Part shown: in pieces, positions 26,377 to 36,371 of the stretch
How the letters are laid out: each line of letters begins with the position of its first letter
How positions within the stretch are numbered: the stretch's first letter is position 1
Source: Mesorhizobium huakuii
GTDB lineage: Bacteria; Pseudomonadota; Alphaproteobacteria; Rhizobiales; Rhizobiaceae
Direction of reading: 5' to 3'
DNA length: 64,000 bases
NCBI RefSeq assembly: GCF_030160235.1
Contig: NZ_BSNY01000029.1
Location: 1-64,000 of the forward strand
Notes under the pieces: model-generated
The model's input: the letters and a program-made list of their open reading frames with translations, nothing else
What the model was told of the DNA's origin: nothing
Databases searched by the model: none
Made by a program: the position numbers and the translations under genes

Positions 26377-29262
26377 TCAACGACGCATTGGAGAGTCGCT
26401 TGCGGCTTGCGACGGTTCGGGTTTGATCAATTCTTCGAGATCAGGTTCCCCGCAGCGAGACAACATGGCGCTGCGCACAGATTCCCGCAGTCGCAGCACG
26501 GACGCGAAATCAGTACCGGATGGCGCAACCGGCTCAGCGATCTCGACACTGATCGCAGCGTATCTGGGGAACCATTGGTCGCTTCGAAGCATCGATCGTG
26601 TTCCGCAAATGACGCCAGGCAGGATGGGTAGGTTCGCTTCTGCAGCGACCTTGAACGCGCCAAGATAAAACCCCGAGAGCCCGGCCCTTCGGGTGAATGA
26701 ACCCTCCGGAAAGAAGACCAAGATACGGCCGTGGCGCGCGAGAGCGATCAGCGCTTCTGTATCCGTCAGGCTACTGGAGACGTCATAACGCTCGACAAAC
26801 GGAATGCCCAGGCGCCGCAGGAGGGGGCCCGCAATGAGCTGTCCAGCCAGCTCTCTCTTGGCGACGATCGCTGGTTCGCCTGGGAGAATCGCAGCAAGTA
26901 CAAGCGCGTCCATATAACTGGAGTGATTGAAAACCAGCATCGCATCTCGGTCTGGAATTCGCTCGATTCCGGTGATCGAGACGGGGACACCCATTGCCGC
27001 AAGGGTCGCGCGGCCAATCCCTCTGAGCGCAGACCAGCGCCAGGCGAGGCTCGGGAGGACGATGACGGCGAAGCCCCCCAACAGGAATGCACCGCCAAGC
27101 ACCACCCACCAGCGGGCCGCATATAAGACCTCGCGCGCCAGTCGCGCCAAGCGCCGTGCCTGCGGACCGACCCCCGACAACGTCAGGCGCAGCAGTTGCA
27201 GCCATAGGGTGCGTTGAGCCAACCCAATGGCGCCGGTTTCATAAAGCTCCTTTGCCGCACCGCGGCGGATCTTACCGCTTGATGTCTTTGGTACCGTGCG
27301 TGGCGGTGCCAGGACGATTTCATCGGGTGGCGTGCCGGCGATGTCGGTCGTGATCTCGAACGCTCGCGCCTGAAGCGCCACCCGAGCAGCCGGGTCGGAC
27401 TCGCGCGTTTCGGCCAGCACAACTACACGCTCGGTACCCGAGATCCGATCGGTCGCGCCAAATACCGCGACCCCGCCCTTGCGGATCCCAGGAATACCGG
27501 CGACTGCCTCTTCGATCTCCTGCGGATAGAGATGCCGGCCGGCGCGAATAATGATGTCCTTGACGCGGCCAGTGACATAGACATCTCCCTTGGCCATATA
27601 CCCGCGATCGCCGCTATCAAGCCACCCATCACGAAAGAGCTCACGGGTCTTTGTCTCACTGCGGAAATAGCCGCCGGTCGTCGACGGCCCGCGGAACTCG
27701 ATCCTCCCTTCCCGCCGTTCGCCGAGTTCGTAGCCCGCTTCATCAACAATCCGAATTTCGTGGCCGGGCAGCGGTTGGCCACAGGCCACGATTTCGAGTG
27801 GCTTGGTGTCGTCTGCTTTGGCGGGCTCTGCCACTCCGTGAGTGCTCAGTCGATCACGTTTGACACGATCAACAACAGGCAGGCGGCCGAGCGGCGGAAA
27901 AGCCAACCCGACCGAGCTCTCGGCAAGGCCGTAGACTGGTGCCATCGCCTGTGGAGGAAAGCCAAAGCGGCCGAACCGCTCGATGAAACGACGTAATGTC
28001 TCCACTCTTACCGGCTCTGCGCCATTCGCGACCATACGCAATGAGCTGAGATCGAGGTCCTTGAGGTCAGCATCGGCAACCTTGTTGAGGCACAATTCGA
28101 ACCCGAAGTTGGGCGAGGCGGAGAAGGTGGCTCGAAAGCGATGGATCGCCCAGAGCCAAGCCTCCGGTCGTACCAGAAAGCTCAACGGTGACATCGCATA
28201 GAGCGGAGCAGCATAATGGAGGCAGCCAAGCCAGGCGCCAATCAGACCCATATCGTGATAAAGTGGCAGCCAGCTGACGAAGACGTCGGTCGAACTCGCT
28301 TGCATGACCCCACCCATCGCGCGGATATTGGCAAGCAGGTTCGCGTGACTGAGCACTACACCTTTCGGGTCCCCGGTGCTGCCAGACGTATATTGGATGA
28401 GCGCGATGGAATCGGAGGCACTCGGCCGCGGCAGATCGACGAGTGGCGGCGATGTGTCTAGCTCTCCAACGCTTTCGACTCTATTCAACGTGTCCACTAG
28501 CGCGCCAAGCAGTCCGGCGAGCTTCCGCCCCTCCGGCATTGTAATGAGCAGGCACGCACCGGCATTGCGTAGAATACCCGTCTGCCGGCGCAAATGCTCC
28601 TCGAGCTGCGAAAGCCTCATTGGTGGATAGATCGGCACCGGAATGGCGCCGGCATAGAGGATGCCGAAGAACGCTGCGAAAAAATCGATGCAGGTCGGAA
28701 GCATCAACGCAACGCGATCCCCTGCCGCAACATCACGAGCAATCAAACCGCTCGCGATGTTGCGCGCCCTGGCTGCGAGCTCACGATAGGTAAGAGCGCC
28801 AAGAACCGTCACCTCGTCCTGCAGCACCGTTACGTGCAAACGGTCCGGATGCCGCGCAACATGCCACTCGAGAACTTCGACCAGTGTCCGCGCTTCTATC
28901 GCCGCCGGAACGGAAGGAAGTGCAGAAACCGGCGGGGTTTCGAAAGCAATCCGTTCACACTCAGGTCCGGCCTGTTCCAGCGCCCGTAAAAGGTCACGGA
29001 CGGTTTCGGCCTCGCCAATGGTTTGAGCAGGTAGTCGTACCCGGAATGCACGCTCGATCCGCAGTATCAGCTCGGTTCGACCCAGGCTGTCAATCCCGAG
29101 ATCGCGCTCAATCCGGCTTGACGGAGCGATACTAATGAACCTGATCCGCTGAGGATGCAGTTCGCGCACAAGTTCCGAAACGACCCCGATCAGATCGCGT
29201 TCGCGCGCCTCCTGCTCTGCAGCCCCGGCAGGTGGGTCCGATTGCTCAAGGTGCTTCGACAT
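26377..29262 (-). CDS. ACP / acyl-AMP ligase / PlsC-type acyltransferase fusion
   Basis: A 961-residue three-module protein. Residues 20-95 are an acyl carrier domain with Ser59 in GIDSLGR. Residues about 130-690 are an acyl-AMP ligase: LIQYTSGSTGDPKGVVLSHA, then SDGDRG-like and RVKDIIIRAGRHLYPQEIEE. Residues 730-950 are an acylglycerophosphate acyltransferase with NHSSYMD (His780, Asp785) and FFPEGSFTR near 852. The layout suggests activation of a free fatty acid, loading on the built-in carrier and direct transfer to a lysolipid. ATG 29262 lies exactly where a -41.5 activator at the box 29297-29310 would start the transcript, so it may be leaderless. Confidence 0.9.
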   Translation of the reverse strand: MSKHLEQSDPPAGAAEQEARERDLIGVVSELVRELHPQRIRFISIAPSSRIERDLGIDSLGRTELILRIERAFRVRLPAQTIGEAETVRDLLRALEQAGPECERIAFETPPVSALPSVPAAIEARTLVEVLEWHVARHPDRLHVTVLQDEVTVLGALTYRELAARARNIASGLIARDVAAGDRVALMLPTCIDFFAAFFGILYAGAIPVPIYPPMRLSQLEEHLRRQTGILRNAGACLLITMPEGRKLAGLLGALVDTLNRVESVGELDTSPPLVDLPRPSASDSIALIQYTSGSTGDPKGVVLSHANLLANIRAMGGVMQASSTDVFVSWLPLYHDMGLIGAWLGCLHYAAPLYAMSPLSFLVRPEAWLWAIHRFRATFSASPNFGFELCLNKVADADLKDLDLSSLRMVANGAEPVRVETLRRFIERFGRFGFPPQAMAPVYGLAESSVGLAFPPLGRLPVVDRVKRDRLSTHGVAEPAKADDTKPLEIVACGQPLPGHEIRIVDEAGYELGERREGRIEFRGPSTTGGYFRSETKTRELFRDGWLDSGDRGYMAKGDVYVTGRVKDIIIRAGRHLYPQEIEEAVAGIPGIRKGGVAVFGATDRISGTERVVVLAETRESDPAARVALQARAFEITTDIAGTPPDEIVLAPPRTVPKTSSGKIRRGAAKELYETGAIGLAQRTLWLQLLRLTLSGVGPQARRLARLAREVLYAARWWVVLGGAFLLGGFAVIVLPSLAWRWSALRGIGRATLAAMGVPVSITGIERIPDRDAMLVFNHSSYMDALVLAAILPGEPAIVAKRELAGQLIAGPLLRRLGIPFVERYDVSSSLTDTEALIALARHGRILVFFPEGSFTRRAGLSGFYLGAFKVAAEANLPILPGVICGTRSMLRSDQWFPRYAAISVEIAEPVAPSGTDFASVLRLRESVRSAMLSRCGEPDLEELIKPEPSQAASDSPMRR

Positions 29263-29597
29263 AGGTCAAAGAATAGCCCCCCATGTCGAATAGATTTTGA
29301 TGCCGGTCAATCGTTCGCCTCGTCCAGTGTCCACAAAGGCTAGCCGCCCTGCTGGCTTCGGGATGAAGATGAATAGGTCTTGTGCGCCCACCTCTTTGGC
29401 GTGAACCATCAAACGTGAGAGTGGCCTTTTCGTCATAATGGCGACCTGTCGCCATCCAGTTCCTGCGAGGTCTGCTGCGAGCAGCTCCGTGGAGGGCACC
29501 CTCCGTGGGGCGCCCAGTCGGCGGAATGCTGCCCCCAGGCATCCATCGAACCTCATCACTGCCGAGCGCCGCGGGCCGCTTGTTTGGACGTGGTTGG
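29263..29597. other. intergenic region with FixK-type box
   Basis: A 97-codon minus-strand frame (29266-29559) ends just before the fusion gene but matches nothing I know and contains the box. Otherwise nothing is seen. Confidence 0.35.
29297..29310 (-). promoter_or_regulatory. FixK/FNR-type box, one mismatch
   Basis: TTGATGCCGGTCAA, centred 41.5 bases before the ATG of the ACP/ligase/acyltransferase gene. Confidence 0.5.
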
Positions 29598-31244
29598 TCA
29601 GGACCCTATGAAGCCAGCGAGTTTGCGTGCCCGCCGGGAATCGCGGATCTTCTGAAGCGCTCTCGCTTCGAGCTGGCGGATTCGCTCGCGGGTTACGCCG
29701 AATACCTTGCCAACCTCCTCCAGCGTGTGCTCGTCGCCGTTAATGCCGAACCGCATCTGCAGGATACGCTGCTCGCGCGAGGGCAGTTCGGCGATCGCCT
29801 CGGCGATCGATCGCTTCAGCGCGCTCGCTTCCGCCGCCTCCTGCGGATCGACCGCGTCGCGCGATTCAATCAGGTCGCCCAGAGTTGCATCGCCGTCTTC
29901 GCCAACCGGAAGATCGAGCGACGTGGGTTCCTGAACCAATGACAGCACCTGCTCTATACGCGCAACCGGCATTCCAGCGCGGAGAGCGATTTCTTCCGGT
30001 TTCGGCTCGTGACCCGCCTCCTGGTGGAGCATATGCCTTATCCGCTGAACCCGCCTCGCGGTATCGTTCATATGCACCGGTACTCGGATCGTGCGCCCCT
30101 TGTCGGCAATCGCGCGCGCGATCGACTGGCGAATCCACCATCCGGCATAGGTGGAGAGTCTGAATCCCCGGCGATAGTCGAACTTCTCGATTGCGTGCAT
30201 GAGGCCCATATTGCCTTCTTGGATCAGATCGAGAGGTTCGAGCGAACTCTTGCCCTGATAGCTCCTGGCAATCTGGATCACCAAACGCAGCTGCGATATG
30301 AGCATTTCTTCGCGCGCTGCCTCGAGCTTTCGCCGCGCCTTCCGGATGTCGGCGGCGACATGCCTGAATTCTGAAGCCGGAAGGCCCACCCGGCCAAGCC
30401 GAGCGATTTCGTCCTCGTTGCCGCGAAACGTCTTCTGCTCATCCTCCAAGATCTCGATGAGCTGCGAAACACGATCGGGCCGCAGCGGCAGCGCGACCAA
30501 AGCGACCGCAAAGCTGGAGACGAGTTGCTGCAGCCGGATGCGGAGTTCCTCGGCGAGGTCGCGTCCGCGCGAAACGGCAGTGATCCGCTCCTGGTTCAAG
30601 CCGGCAATTTCGGCGGCGAGATGTCCAAGTTCGTCCAGACGCCCCGCAAGAACAGGCGCAAGCTGTGAGTCCGCGGCTGGTCCGGCATCTTCGTCTTCGG
30701 TCAGCGAGCCGACTGCCTCTCTCCCATGGCTTTCAGGAACGGGTCGGGCCTCGGCATCTACAGCCTGCGACATATCGACAAGATCATTGAGGCGCAGCAG
30801 CCCAGTGGCTGCTTCCCGCGCCCAGGCCGCGACGCGCTCGACGAGCATCGGAACATTGCACAGCCCCGTGACAACTGCATGCTGCGCCGTCTCGATCCGC
30901 TTGGCGAGCGCGACCTCCTCCTCGCGCGAAAGCCGCTTGCCCTTGCTGGTTTCAACGCGATAGGCGCGCATGGCGTCGTGATTGGGGGCGTCCTTCCTCG
31001 ACTCTTGCGCCTTCAAACTGGTCGCCCTGCCGTTCCCGGACGCTGGTCCCCTCACGGCGGTCTCTTCTGACGGAGAGGGGGCGCGCATGCTCGGCTTTGG
31101 CCGCTCGAAACGACCGACTTCGGTCCGGATTTCAGACGGCAAGGCATTCCCTTCGCGGTGCACCGGTCTGTGCGCAGCGCAATCCAATTCAACCAGCATT
31201 TGATCCCCGTCCTCGCGGACTGGAGAATCAAGCAACCCGTGCAT
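29598..31244 (-). CDS. second RpoD-like sigma-70 factor
   Basis: A group 1/2 sigma factor of about 548 residues. Region 1.2 is recognisable ([17 protein letters not shown]). Region 2 is [20 protein letters not shown] with [20 protein letters not shown], region 3 follows, and region 4 reads [20 protein letters not shown], then [20 protein letters not shown]. The N-terminal region 1.1 is short or absent, and the non-conserved insert is smaller than in housekeeping RpoD. I prefer the ATG at 31244, with AAGGAAT upstream, over the open frame to 31445. Located inside a stress island, it is probably an alternative, RpoD-like factor rather than the housekeeping one. Confidence 0.85.
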   Translation of the reverse strand: MHGLLDSPVREDGDQMLVELDCAAHRPVHREGNALPSEIRTEVGRFERPKPSMRAPSPSEETAVRGPASGNGRATSLKAQESRKDAPNHDAMRAYRVETSKGKRLSREEEVALAKRIETAQHAVVTGLCNVPMLVERVAAWAREAATGLLRLNDLVDMSQAVDAEARPVPESHGREAVGSLTEDEDAGPAADSQLAPVLAGRLDELGHLAAEIAGLNQERITAVSRGRDLAEELRIRLQQLVSSFAVALVALPLRPDRVSQLIEILEDEQKTFRGNEDEIARLGRVGLPASEFRHVAADIRKARRKLEAAREEMLISQLRLVIQIARSYQGKSSLEPLDLIQEGNMGLMHAIEKFDYRRGFRLSTYAGWWIRQSIARAIADKGRTIRVPVHMNDTARRVQRIRHMLHQEAGHEPKPEEIALRAGMPVARIEQVLSLVQEPTSLDLPVGEDGDATLGDLIESRDAVDPQEAAEASALKRSIAEAIAELPSREQRILQMRFGINGDEHTLEEVGKVFGVTRERIRQLEARALQKIRDSRRARKLAGFIGS

Positions 31245-31519
31245 GGATGCATTCCTTTGGTATGCGCCGAGATCGAACAGCGCGGACAGGCGAATGGGCC
31301 GCTTCGGAGGCCTCACTCGTGGGACCGAGCCTCCTTCGGGCCAGCATCGCGGACGATCTTGGAGAACGGCGACTTTGCCGCCGCCTGGCACTGCTTGTGG
31401 CGCGATAGTTAGCTGGAAAATGGTGGCCGGGTGCAGAGAAATCAAGCTGCTTCAGGCTTCTCTAATAGAAAGCCTTATCACCGCCTCCATTTCGTGGACC
31501 CCAAGAGCGCCATGGAGGC

Positions 31520-32010
31520 CTAAGAGGCTCCGACCTCAATCTCGTTCAGGGCGCTGTCGACCCGAACACGTACCAGGCGTCGGCTTCGGCTGCGCCACGA
31601 ACCGCTTCCGATCTGACAAGCCGGATAAGGCGGACGACCCGGCCTCGCACGCCAACGCGAATTTGGGCAGCATCGACGAGAGCGTCCTTTTCAAGCGCAA
31701 TCCAGACAGCCTCCTCGATAAGGACAGGAGCGTCGTCCTCCAGCGGAGCAGTTTCGATTCTGTTGATCACATCCGGGCTGCCGGGCATCCACCAGGCCAG
31801 CAAGCCGGCGAGGCGTTTCGACGTAAGGCCCGGGAGTGACCGTTCAGCGTAACGACGCCATCCTGGACCTCGAACTCGGTCTCGCCGACGGCGTGATCCG
31901 CCGTGGCGCGCACCAGGGTGACGCCGACGTCTTGTCTGACCGCGCCCTCGGATCGCTTACGTCCATCCTGTTTAGGCCTTGAAGGACACCGCGCATGCGA
32001 TCGCTCTTCC
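31520..32010 (-). pseudogene. two-BON-domain protein, frameshifted
   Basis: Read across frames, the minus strand gives HAVGETEFEVQDGVVTLNGH, then RLAGLLAWWMPGSPDVINRI, VLIEEAVWIALEKDALVDAA with IRVGVRGRVVRL, and finally ALNEIEVGAS with a TAG at 31520. This is a protein with two BON domains, which bind membranes or ligands. At least two single-base shifts, near 31805 and near 31565, interrupt it. The exact 5' end is unclear. Confidence 0.65.
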
Positions 32011-32146
32011 ATTTGAGAGTGAGGAGACCAAAGAAATCGAGTTACGCAAAGTGCCATCATTTCGTTGGCACTTCTTGCGCGGCCGGATCCCTCCGTGGCG
32101 AGTCGACCTGGATTGGATAGAACCTCACGGACGAGAACTGCCTGGA

Positions 32147-32160
32147 TTGATCCTGCTCAA
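32147..32160 (+). promoter_or_regulatory. FixK/FNR-type box, one mismatch
   Basis: TTGATCCTGCTCAA, centred 84 bases before the DUF2267 start at 32238. Confidence 0.5.
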
Positions 32161-32237
32161 CGACAGACAGTGATCCCAATCTTATGAGTGCATCAGTGAG
32201 GCCTTGCTCTTGAAACACTTGGGATGCGAATCCGGCA

Positions 32238-32657
32238 ATGACAGTCGCGAAAGATTTCAGCACCGCGGTGCAGACAGCCCAGACTTGGATTAATGAACTG
32301 ACGCAACGCCTCGGCTGGCATGACCAGGAGCGCGTGTATACGGCTCTGCTCGCGGCCTTGCATGCGCTACGAGATTGCCTGGGGCGCAACGAGGCGGTCT
32401 ATTTGGGTGCACAGCTGCCGCCCCTTCTGCGTGGCTTCTACTACGAGGGATGGCATCCCGGCGGACGCAGAGCTGCGTTGAGTCGTAGCGCGTTTCTCGA
32501 CCGCATCCATGACGGCGTGCACCGCGATCCAGCCGTAGATCCGGAGCAGGTTGCCCATGCGGTGCTCGCACTTCTTGCATCCCGACTCTCGCCTGCGGAG
32601 CTAGAGGGTGCCAAGGCCGCGACACCCAGATCATTGCATCATTTCTGGCCAAGCTGA
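32238..32657 (+). CDS. DUF2267 protein
   Basis: A 139-residue helical protein of the DUF2267 family. The typical blocks are TWINELTQRLGW, RVYTALLAALHALRDCL and LGAQLPPLLRGFYYEGW, followed by DRIHDGVHRDP. Function is unknown; the family frequently appears with Usp, CBS and BON genes in stress islands. The FixK/FNR-type box lies 84 bases upstream. Confidence 0.85.
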   Translation: MTVAKDFSTAVQTAQTWINELTQRLGWHDQERVYTALLAALHALRDCLGRNEAVYLGAQLPPLLRGFYYEGWHPGGRRAALSRSAFLDRIHDGVHRDPAVDPEQVAHAVLALLASRLSPAELEGAKAATPRSLHHFWPS

Positions 32658-32960
32658 TCGGCAGGCCCCATGAAGCAAAAGCCACGGGCGCATCAGAAGC
32701 AAGCTGGAAGCGGACCGATCGATAACGCCCTCGACACGCGCAGTTTGTCCTCGACTTGGCGAGTGCTTCACCAGCGCGGATTCGAATTCTTCGTGCGGAC
32801 GGCGGGCTCTACGCATCAGCGAGTTCGAACAACGTGACCGCGGTCGGATTACGCCGCTCGGTAGCGCATTCAGAGCCCCCGGCACCAATCGGAGTCTGCG
32901 ATCGCTCGAACACTCATCTGGTCTCGCTAACCCCTAGCGCCATTCGAAAGGGCGACAAAA
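32658..32960. other. intergenic with one small frame
   Basis: A 55-codon frame at 32670-32837 starts twelve bases after the DUF2267 stop with GGCAGG upstream and encodes a basic peptide. It may be a small gene or chance. No box was found before the DedA-type gene. Confidence 0.3.
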
Positions 32961-34697
32961 GTGAACGTCGACGTCTCGTCGGTTGATGTCCCGGGATTCG
33001 TCGGTCCTTACCTGGCGCTGTTCGTTACTGCGATCGCATACGAAAACGTCGCGATCCTTGCTGCGGCTTATCTTATTATCGAACATGAGGCATCTGCATT
33101 GCCCGTCACGTTGATTGTCCTTACCGGCATAGTTACGGGTGACTGGCTCATCTATGGGCTCGGCGCTGCTGCACGGCACTTTCCGGTCGTACGTCGATGG
33201 CTTGGAGGTGAGAGGGCGATCAGATCACGGCGCTGGCTGGATGATCACCTTCTCACCCTCGTGATCGCAGCGCGGCTCTTTCCCGGTCCCGGCGTCCTGT
33301 TTCCTACCTTCGCTGCCTTTGGCGGTCTGGGTATCCCTTTCTGGCGGTTTGCGCGCGCGACAGTCATAACGGCAGCATTTTACACGCCGCTGGTTCTTCT
33401 GCTCGTTGTCTCCTTCGGTTCAGCCGTTGCAACGCGAGTCGGTTGGTCGGCCCGGGTATTCCTTGTGGCGGCCCTCGTAGTCGCTGCTGCGGGGCCGTGG
33501 ACACAACGCCTATCGCGATGGATATGGGCACTACTCGAGCAGATTCACCTTGATGCTTCTGCCGTCCGCTGGCTCGGTCAGTTCACGCATCGGGGAATGC
33601 CGCGCCTGGCGGACTTGCGCGCACACGGCTCCATCGCCGAACACATTCCGCCGCCGTTGTTCTATGTGCCACTGGTCTTGCAGTGGATCGGTCTCGGTGT
33701 TCGCTATCGTTCATTCACCTTGCCGACGATCGCCAATCCAAACATCGAGCTTGCGGGGCTATTGGGAGAGTCCAAAGTCTCCTATCTCGACCAGATCCAG
33801 GGCGAAGAGCGGAAATGGCTGGCTCCCTACCTATCCCTGGTACGCGGGCCCAATGTTCCGGCCGCAGCAGACGTCAAGGCGGCGCTCTTTCAGATGTCAG
33901 AGGTGGGCCTCCACTTTCCCATCGTCGCCAAGCCCGACATCGGATGGCGCGGCTATGGCGTGAGGCTTATTCAGGATGCTGACGAATTGAACACCTATGT
34001 CGATGGCTTTCCACGTGGCGCGCGCCTTATCCTGCAGAAGACCATCGACTATGACGGGGAAGCTGGCGTCTTCTATCTTCGCCAACCGGACGAGCCTCAT
34101 GGCCGCGTCCCTTCCCTTACGCTGCGCTATTTCCCCTTTGTCGTCGGTGACGGTCACAGCACGGTTCGCGAACTTGTAGACAAGGAGCCGCGAGCCAATT
34201 GGAAGGCCCAACTTCACCTCGGCATGAGGAGCCAGCACCGCGGATTTGCCAGCGAGCAATTGGATCAGGTGCCCGCAGCGGGCGAAATCTTCCGCCTGGC
34301 CTTCATCGGCAGCAACAGGGTCGGCGGCCTTTATCGCGATGCGAGCGCCTACATCACGCCTGAACTCGAGCGATGCTTCGACACGATCTCTCGCGCCATG
34401 CCGGAATTCTACATCGGCCGTTACGACATTCGGTTCGCATCGATCGATCGGCTGCAGCAGGGACAGGATTTTGCTATCATCGAGATCAACGGCGCCGGTG
34501 CGGAGGCCATCCACGTTTGGGATCCGAACATGGGACTTGGTGAGGTCTACCGCACGCTCTTCACTTACCAGGAAACCTTATTCCAGATCAGCGCCAAGAA
34601 CCGAGACCGAGGCTTCACGCCCGCTTCTATGAGCCAATTACTTCGCGCGATTCGCAAGCAGAACGCCTTGATCCGTCGTTATCCGCCATCGTCTTGA
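32961..34697 (+). CDS. DedA-type membrane domain fused to an ATP-grasp-like domain
   Basis: A 578-residue fusion. Residues 1-205 form a DedA/VTT membrane domain with five or so helices and the hallmark RLFPGPGVLFPTFAAFGGLG. DedA proteins move lipids, including undecaprenyl phosphate, across the membrane. Residues about 240-570 resemble an ATP-grasp ligase: FPIVAKPDIGWRGYGVRLI supplies the nucleotide lysine, and IIEINGAGAEAIHVWDPN the metal-binding acid/asparagine. An enzyme adding an amino acid or acyl group to a lipid-linked substrate is the obvious inference, not shown. The GTG at 32961 is the best start. It may be cotranscribed with DUF2267. Confidence 0.8.
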   Translation: MNVDVSSVDVPGFVGPYLALFVTAIAYENVAILAAAYLIIEHEASALPVTLIVLTGIVTGDWLIYGLGAAARHFPVVRRWLGGERAIRSRRWLDDHLLTLVIAARLFPGPGVLFPTFAAFGGLGIPFWRFARATVITAAFYTPLVLLLVVSFGSAVATRVGWSARVFLVAALVVAAAGPWTQRLSRWIWALLEQIHLDASAVRWLGQFTHRGMPRLADLRAHGSIAEHIPPPLFYVPLVLQWIGLGVRYRSFTLPTIANPNIELAGLLGESKVSYLDQIQGEERKWLAPYLSLVRGPNVPAAADVKAALFQMSEVGLHFPIVAKPDIGWRGYGVRLIQDADELNTYVDGFPRGARLILQKTIDYDGEAGVFYLRQPDEPHGRVPSLTLRYFPFVVGDGHSTVRELVDKEPRANWKAQLHLGMRSQHRGFASEQLDQVPAAGEIFRLAFIGSNRVGGLYRDASAYITPELERCFDTISRAMPEFYIGRYDIRFASIDRLQQGQDFAIIEINGAGAEAIHVWDPNMGLGEVYRTLFTYQETLFQISAKNRDRGFTPASMSQLLRAIRKQNALIRRYPPSS

Positions 34698-34944
34698 TAA
34701 CAGCAGAACCGAACTCCCACCAAACAGGCAAGACCGTTTATCGCTCGATTATCGATATCAGAAGCCTGCCGTGGAGACATCCGCGGCGGCGAAAGCAAGG
34801 TCGTCATCGCTGCCAAAACGCAGACGCCCGGGCTTTCGCGACGGCTGGATCAAGCGCTCGAATTTCGCCGACGCGGCCGCAGTAGCTTGAACGGCCGCTG
34901 GGCGGGAAGCGTGATCCCGCCGCGCGCACATTTCTTGCACTTCA
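34698..34944. other. intergenic, nothing recognised
   Basis: No convincing frame. It leads to the perfect box at 34945. Confidence 0.4.
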
Positions 34945-34958
34945 TTGATCGCAATCAA
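34945..34958 (+). promoter_or_regulatory. FixK/FNR-type box, perfect
   Basis: TTGATCGCAATCAA, centred 83 bases before the Hsp20 start at 35035; the predicted transcript start is near 34993. Confidence 0.75.
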
Positions 34959-35034
34959 GGCTTCGACACTTCGGACCGTATTAAGTGGCTATCCCACAGG
35001 CGAATTCGACGCGCGCAGACTGGGAGAGGCAAAG

Positions 35035-35577
35035 ATGTTTGAAGCACGGGTAAAATTGCCGCCTCAGACGAAAGGGCCGGTGGTCTGGCATGCGAACGTA
35101 CAGAGCGGATCGCATCCCGTCGAGCGGCTGCGGACGGAGATCAACCGCCGGCTCGATGATCTTCTGCGAGGCTATTGGCATGTTCCCTTCAGGCGGTCGG
35201 CAATCGACGTCGAGCCTTATCTGCGAGGAGACGTCGGCTTCGGCACAGTGCCCGCCGTCGACATTGTCGAGACGGCCGACAGCTACAGGCTTACAGCCGA
35301 ACTTGCTGGCCTGGATCCTCGAAAGGTCAGCGTTAGATTCGCTTATGGCACGCTGACGATTGAGGGAGAGAAGGAAGAGGCGAAAGGTGACGAGAAGCTC
35401 GACCATTTCCTGTCGGAGCGCCGCTACGGATCCTTTCACCGCTCCTTCCGGGTGCCCGACAGTGTGGACGCAGACAAGACCGACGCGAGCTTCAAGAACG
35501 GCGTCCTTACAGTAACGCTGCCAAAAACATCCGAAGCGCGCATGCAAGAAAAGCAGATTGCCGTAAAGACCGCTTGA
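35035..35577 (+). CDS. small heat-shock protein, Hsp20 family (second copy)
   Basis: A 180-residue alpha-crystallin chaperone. The domain spans about residues 75-175: VPAVDIVETADSYRLTAELA then LDPRKVSVRFAYGTLTIEGE, ending in FKNGVLTVTLPKTSEA. It is a diverged paralogue of the gene at 15833. ATG at 35035 follows GGGAGAGGC; the frame remains open back to 34945, but that reading starts inside the regulatory box. The perfect box makes low-oxygen induction likely. Confidence 0.95.
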   Translation: MFEARVKLPPQTKGPVVWHANVQSGSHPVERLRTEINRRLDDLLRGYWHVPFRRSAIDVEPYLRGDVGFGTVPAVDIVETADSYRLTAELAGLDPRKVSVRFAYGTLTIEGEKEEAKGDEKLDHFLSERRYGSFHRSFRVPDSVDADKTDASFKNGVLTVTLPKTSEARMQEKQIAVKTA

Positions 35578-35788
35578 AGGTGCGGCGGCGCCTGTCTTTT
35601 CGTCACAGCGCGTGTCCGATGCTGACCCGCGGCGGGCCGCTGTGATGGATGAGGTTCAGCTGGAGGGGCGCGCCGGATTCGTGCGCGCACCTTCATTGGC
35701 GGGCAAAAGCGAAATCTTTGGGATCTTGCGCCCAGCCCACTCGGAGACCGGCCCGCTGGAGTGCGGCAATGTTTCAGGCCGGGGGGAT

Positions 35789-36010
35789 ATGATGCGAAAA
35801 GTGGGGCTCACGATTGCATTCGTGCTGACTGGAATGGCAGTGCTGTTTGCGCTTCAGAACATGACGCAGATCGAATTGACATTTCTCTTCTGGACCTTGC
35901 AGACGCGACGCTTCGTCGTCGTTATCGCTTCGGTAATGGCCGGAATTGCGGTTGGGATATCGCTCGCCTTTTTGCTGGGTATCCCCCGGCGCGATGGATC
36001 CGCAGATTAG
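35789..36010 (+). CDS. LapA/DUF1049 small membrane protein
   Basis: A 73-residue inner-membrane protein with two transmembrane helices separated by a short segment (LFALQNMTQIELTFLFWTLQ), the DUF1049/LapA pattern. LapA-type proteins are linked to lipopolysaccharide assembly in E. coli. The start is one of two adjacent ATGs (35789 or 35792) with GGGGGG upstream. It follows hsp20 by 211 bases without its own box. Confidence 0.75.
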   Translation: MMRKVGLTIAFVLTGMAVLFALQNMTQIELTFLFWTLQTRRFVVVIASVMAGIAVGISLAFLLGIPRRDGSAD

Positions 36011-36046
36011 GCGACGAATCTGTTCTCGTGGAAGACTGGCAAGCTT

Positions 36047-36222
36047 GCGCTGCTTTTCTTTTGTCGAGGCGACACCGTCGCCGGCTTCCTTCCCGTTCTG
36101 GAGGAATGGGCGGACATCGTCCTTGGGCTTTGGCTCGTTTGACTCCCGTGGGCGCTGAATTTCGTCGTCTCGCCGAGCGCGCGCTGGAGCTAATGGAGGA
36201 ACGTCAGACCGGCCACGCGTGA
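36047..36222 (+). pseudogene. frameshifted short gene of unknown family
   Basis: One frame reads DTVAGFLPVLEEWADIVLGL and stops at TGA; the next frame continues LTPVGAEFRRLAERALELME up to TGA at 36222. Both halves look coding, so a one-base shift near 36135 is likely. No family is recognised. Confidence 0.35.
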
Positions 36223-36371
36223 GGTGTTGGTCCATGTCGACGGCGGCTCCTGATTCGGCAGGCTCCGCCGTCGCACATCAGTCAGTGGGATTGAGCAATC
36301 GCGACAGTGGATCGAATAATCCATTCGCTGATGCCGACGCCATGATGATCGTCAAAGTGGAACGCTCGGTT

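Noticed and set aside
31979-32173. 64-codon plus-strand frame starting with TTG.
   Set aside because: It has no family match, and it contains the FixK-type box at its 3' end.
34945-35034. N-terminal extension of the second Hsp20 starting at 34945.
   Set aside because: It would start at the first base of the regulatory box; the ATG at 35035 has the ribosome site and family start.
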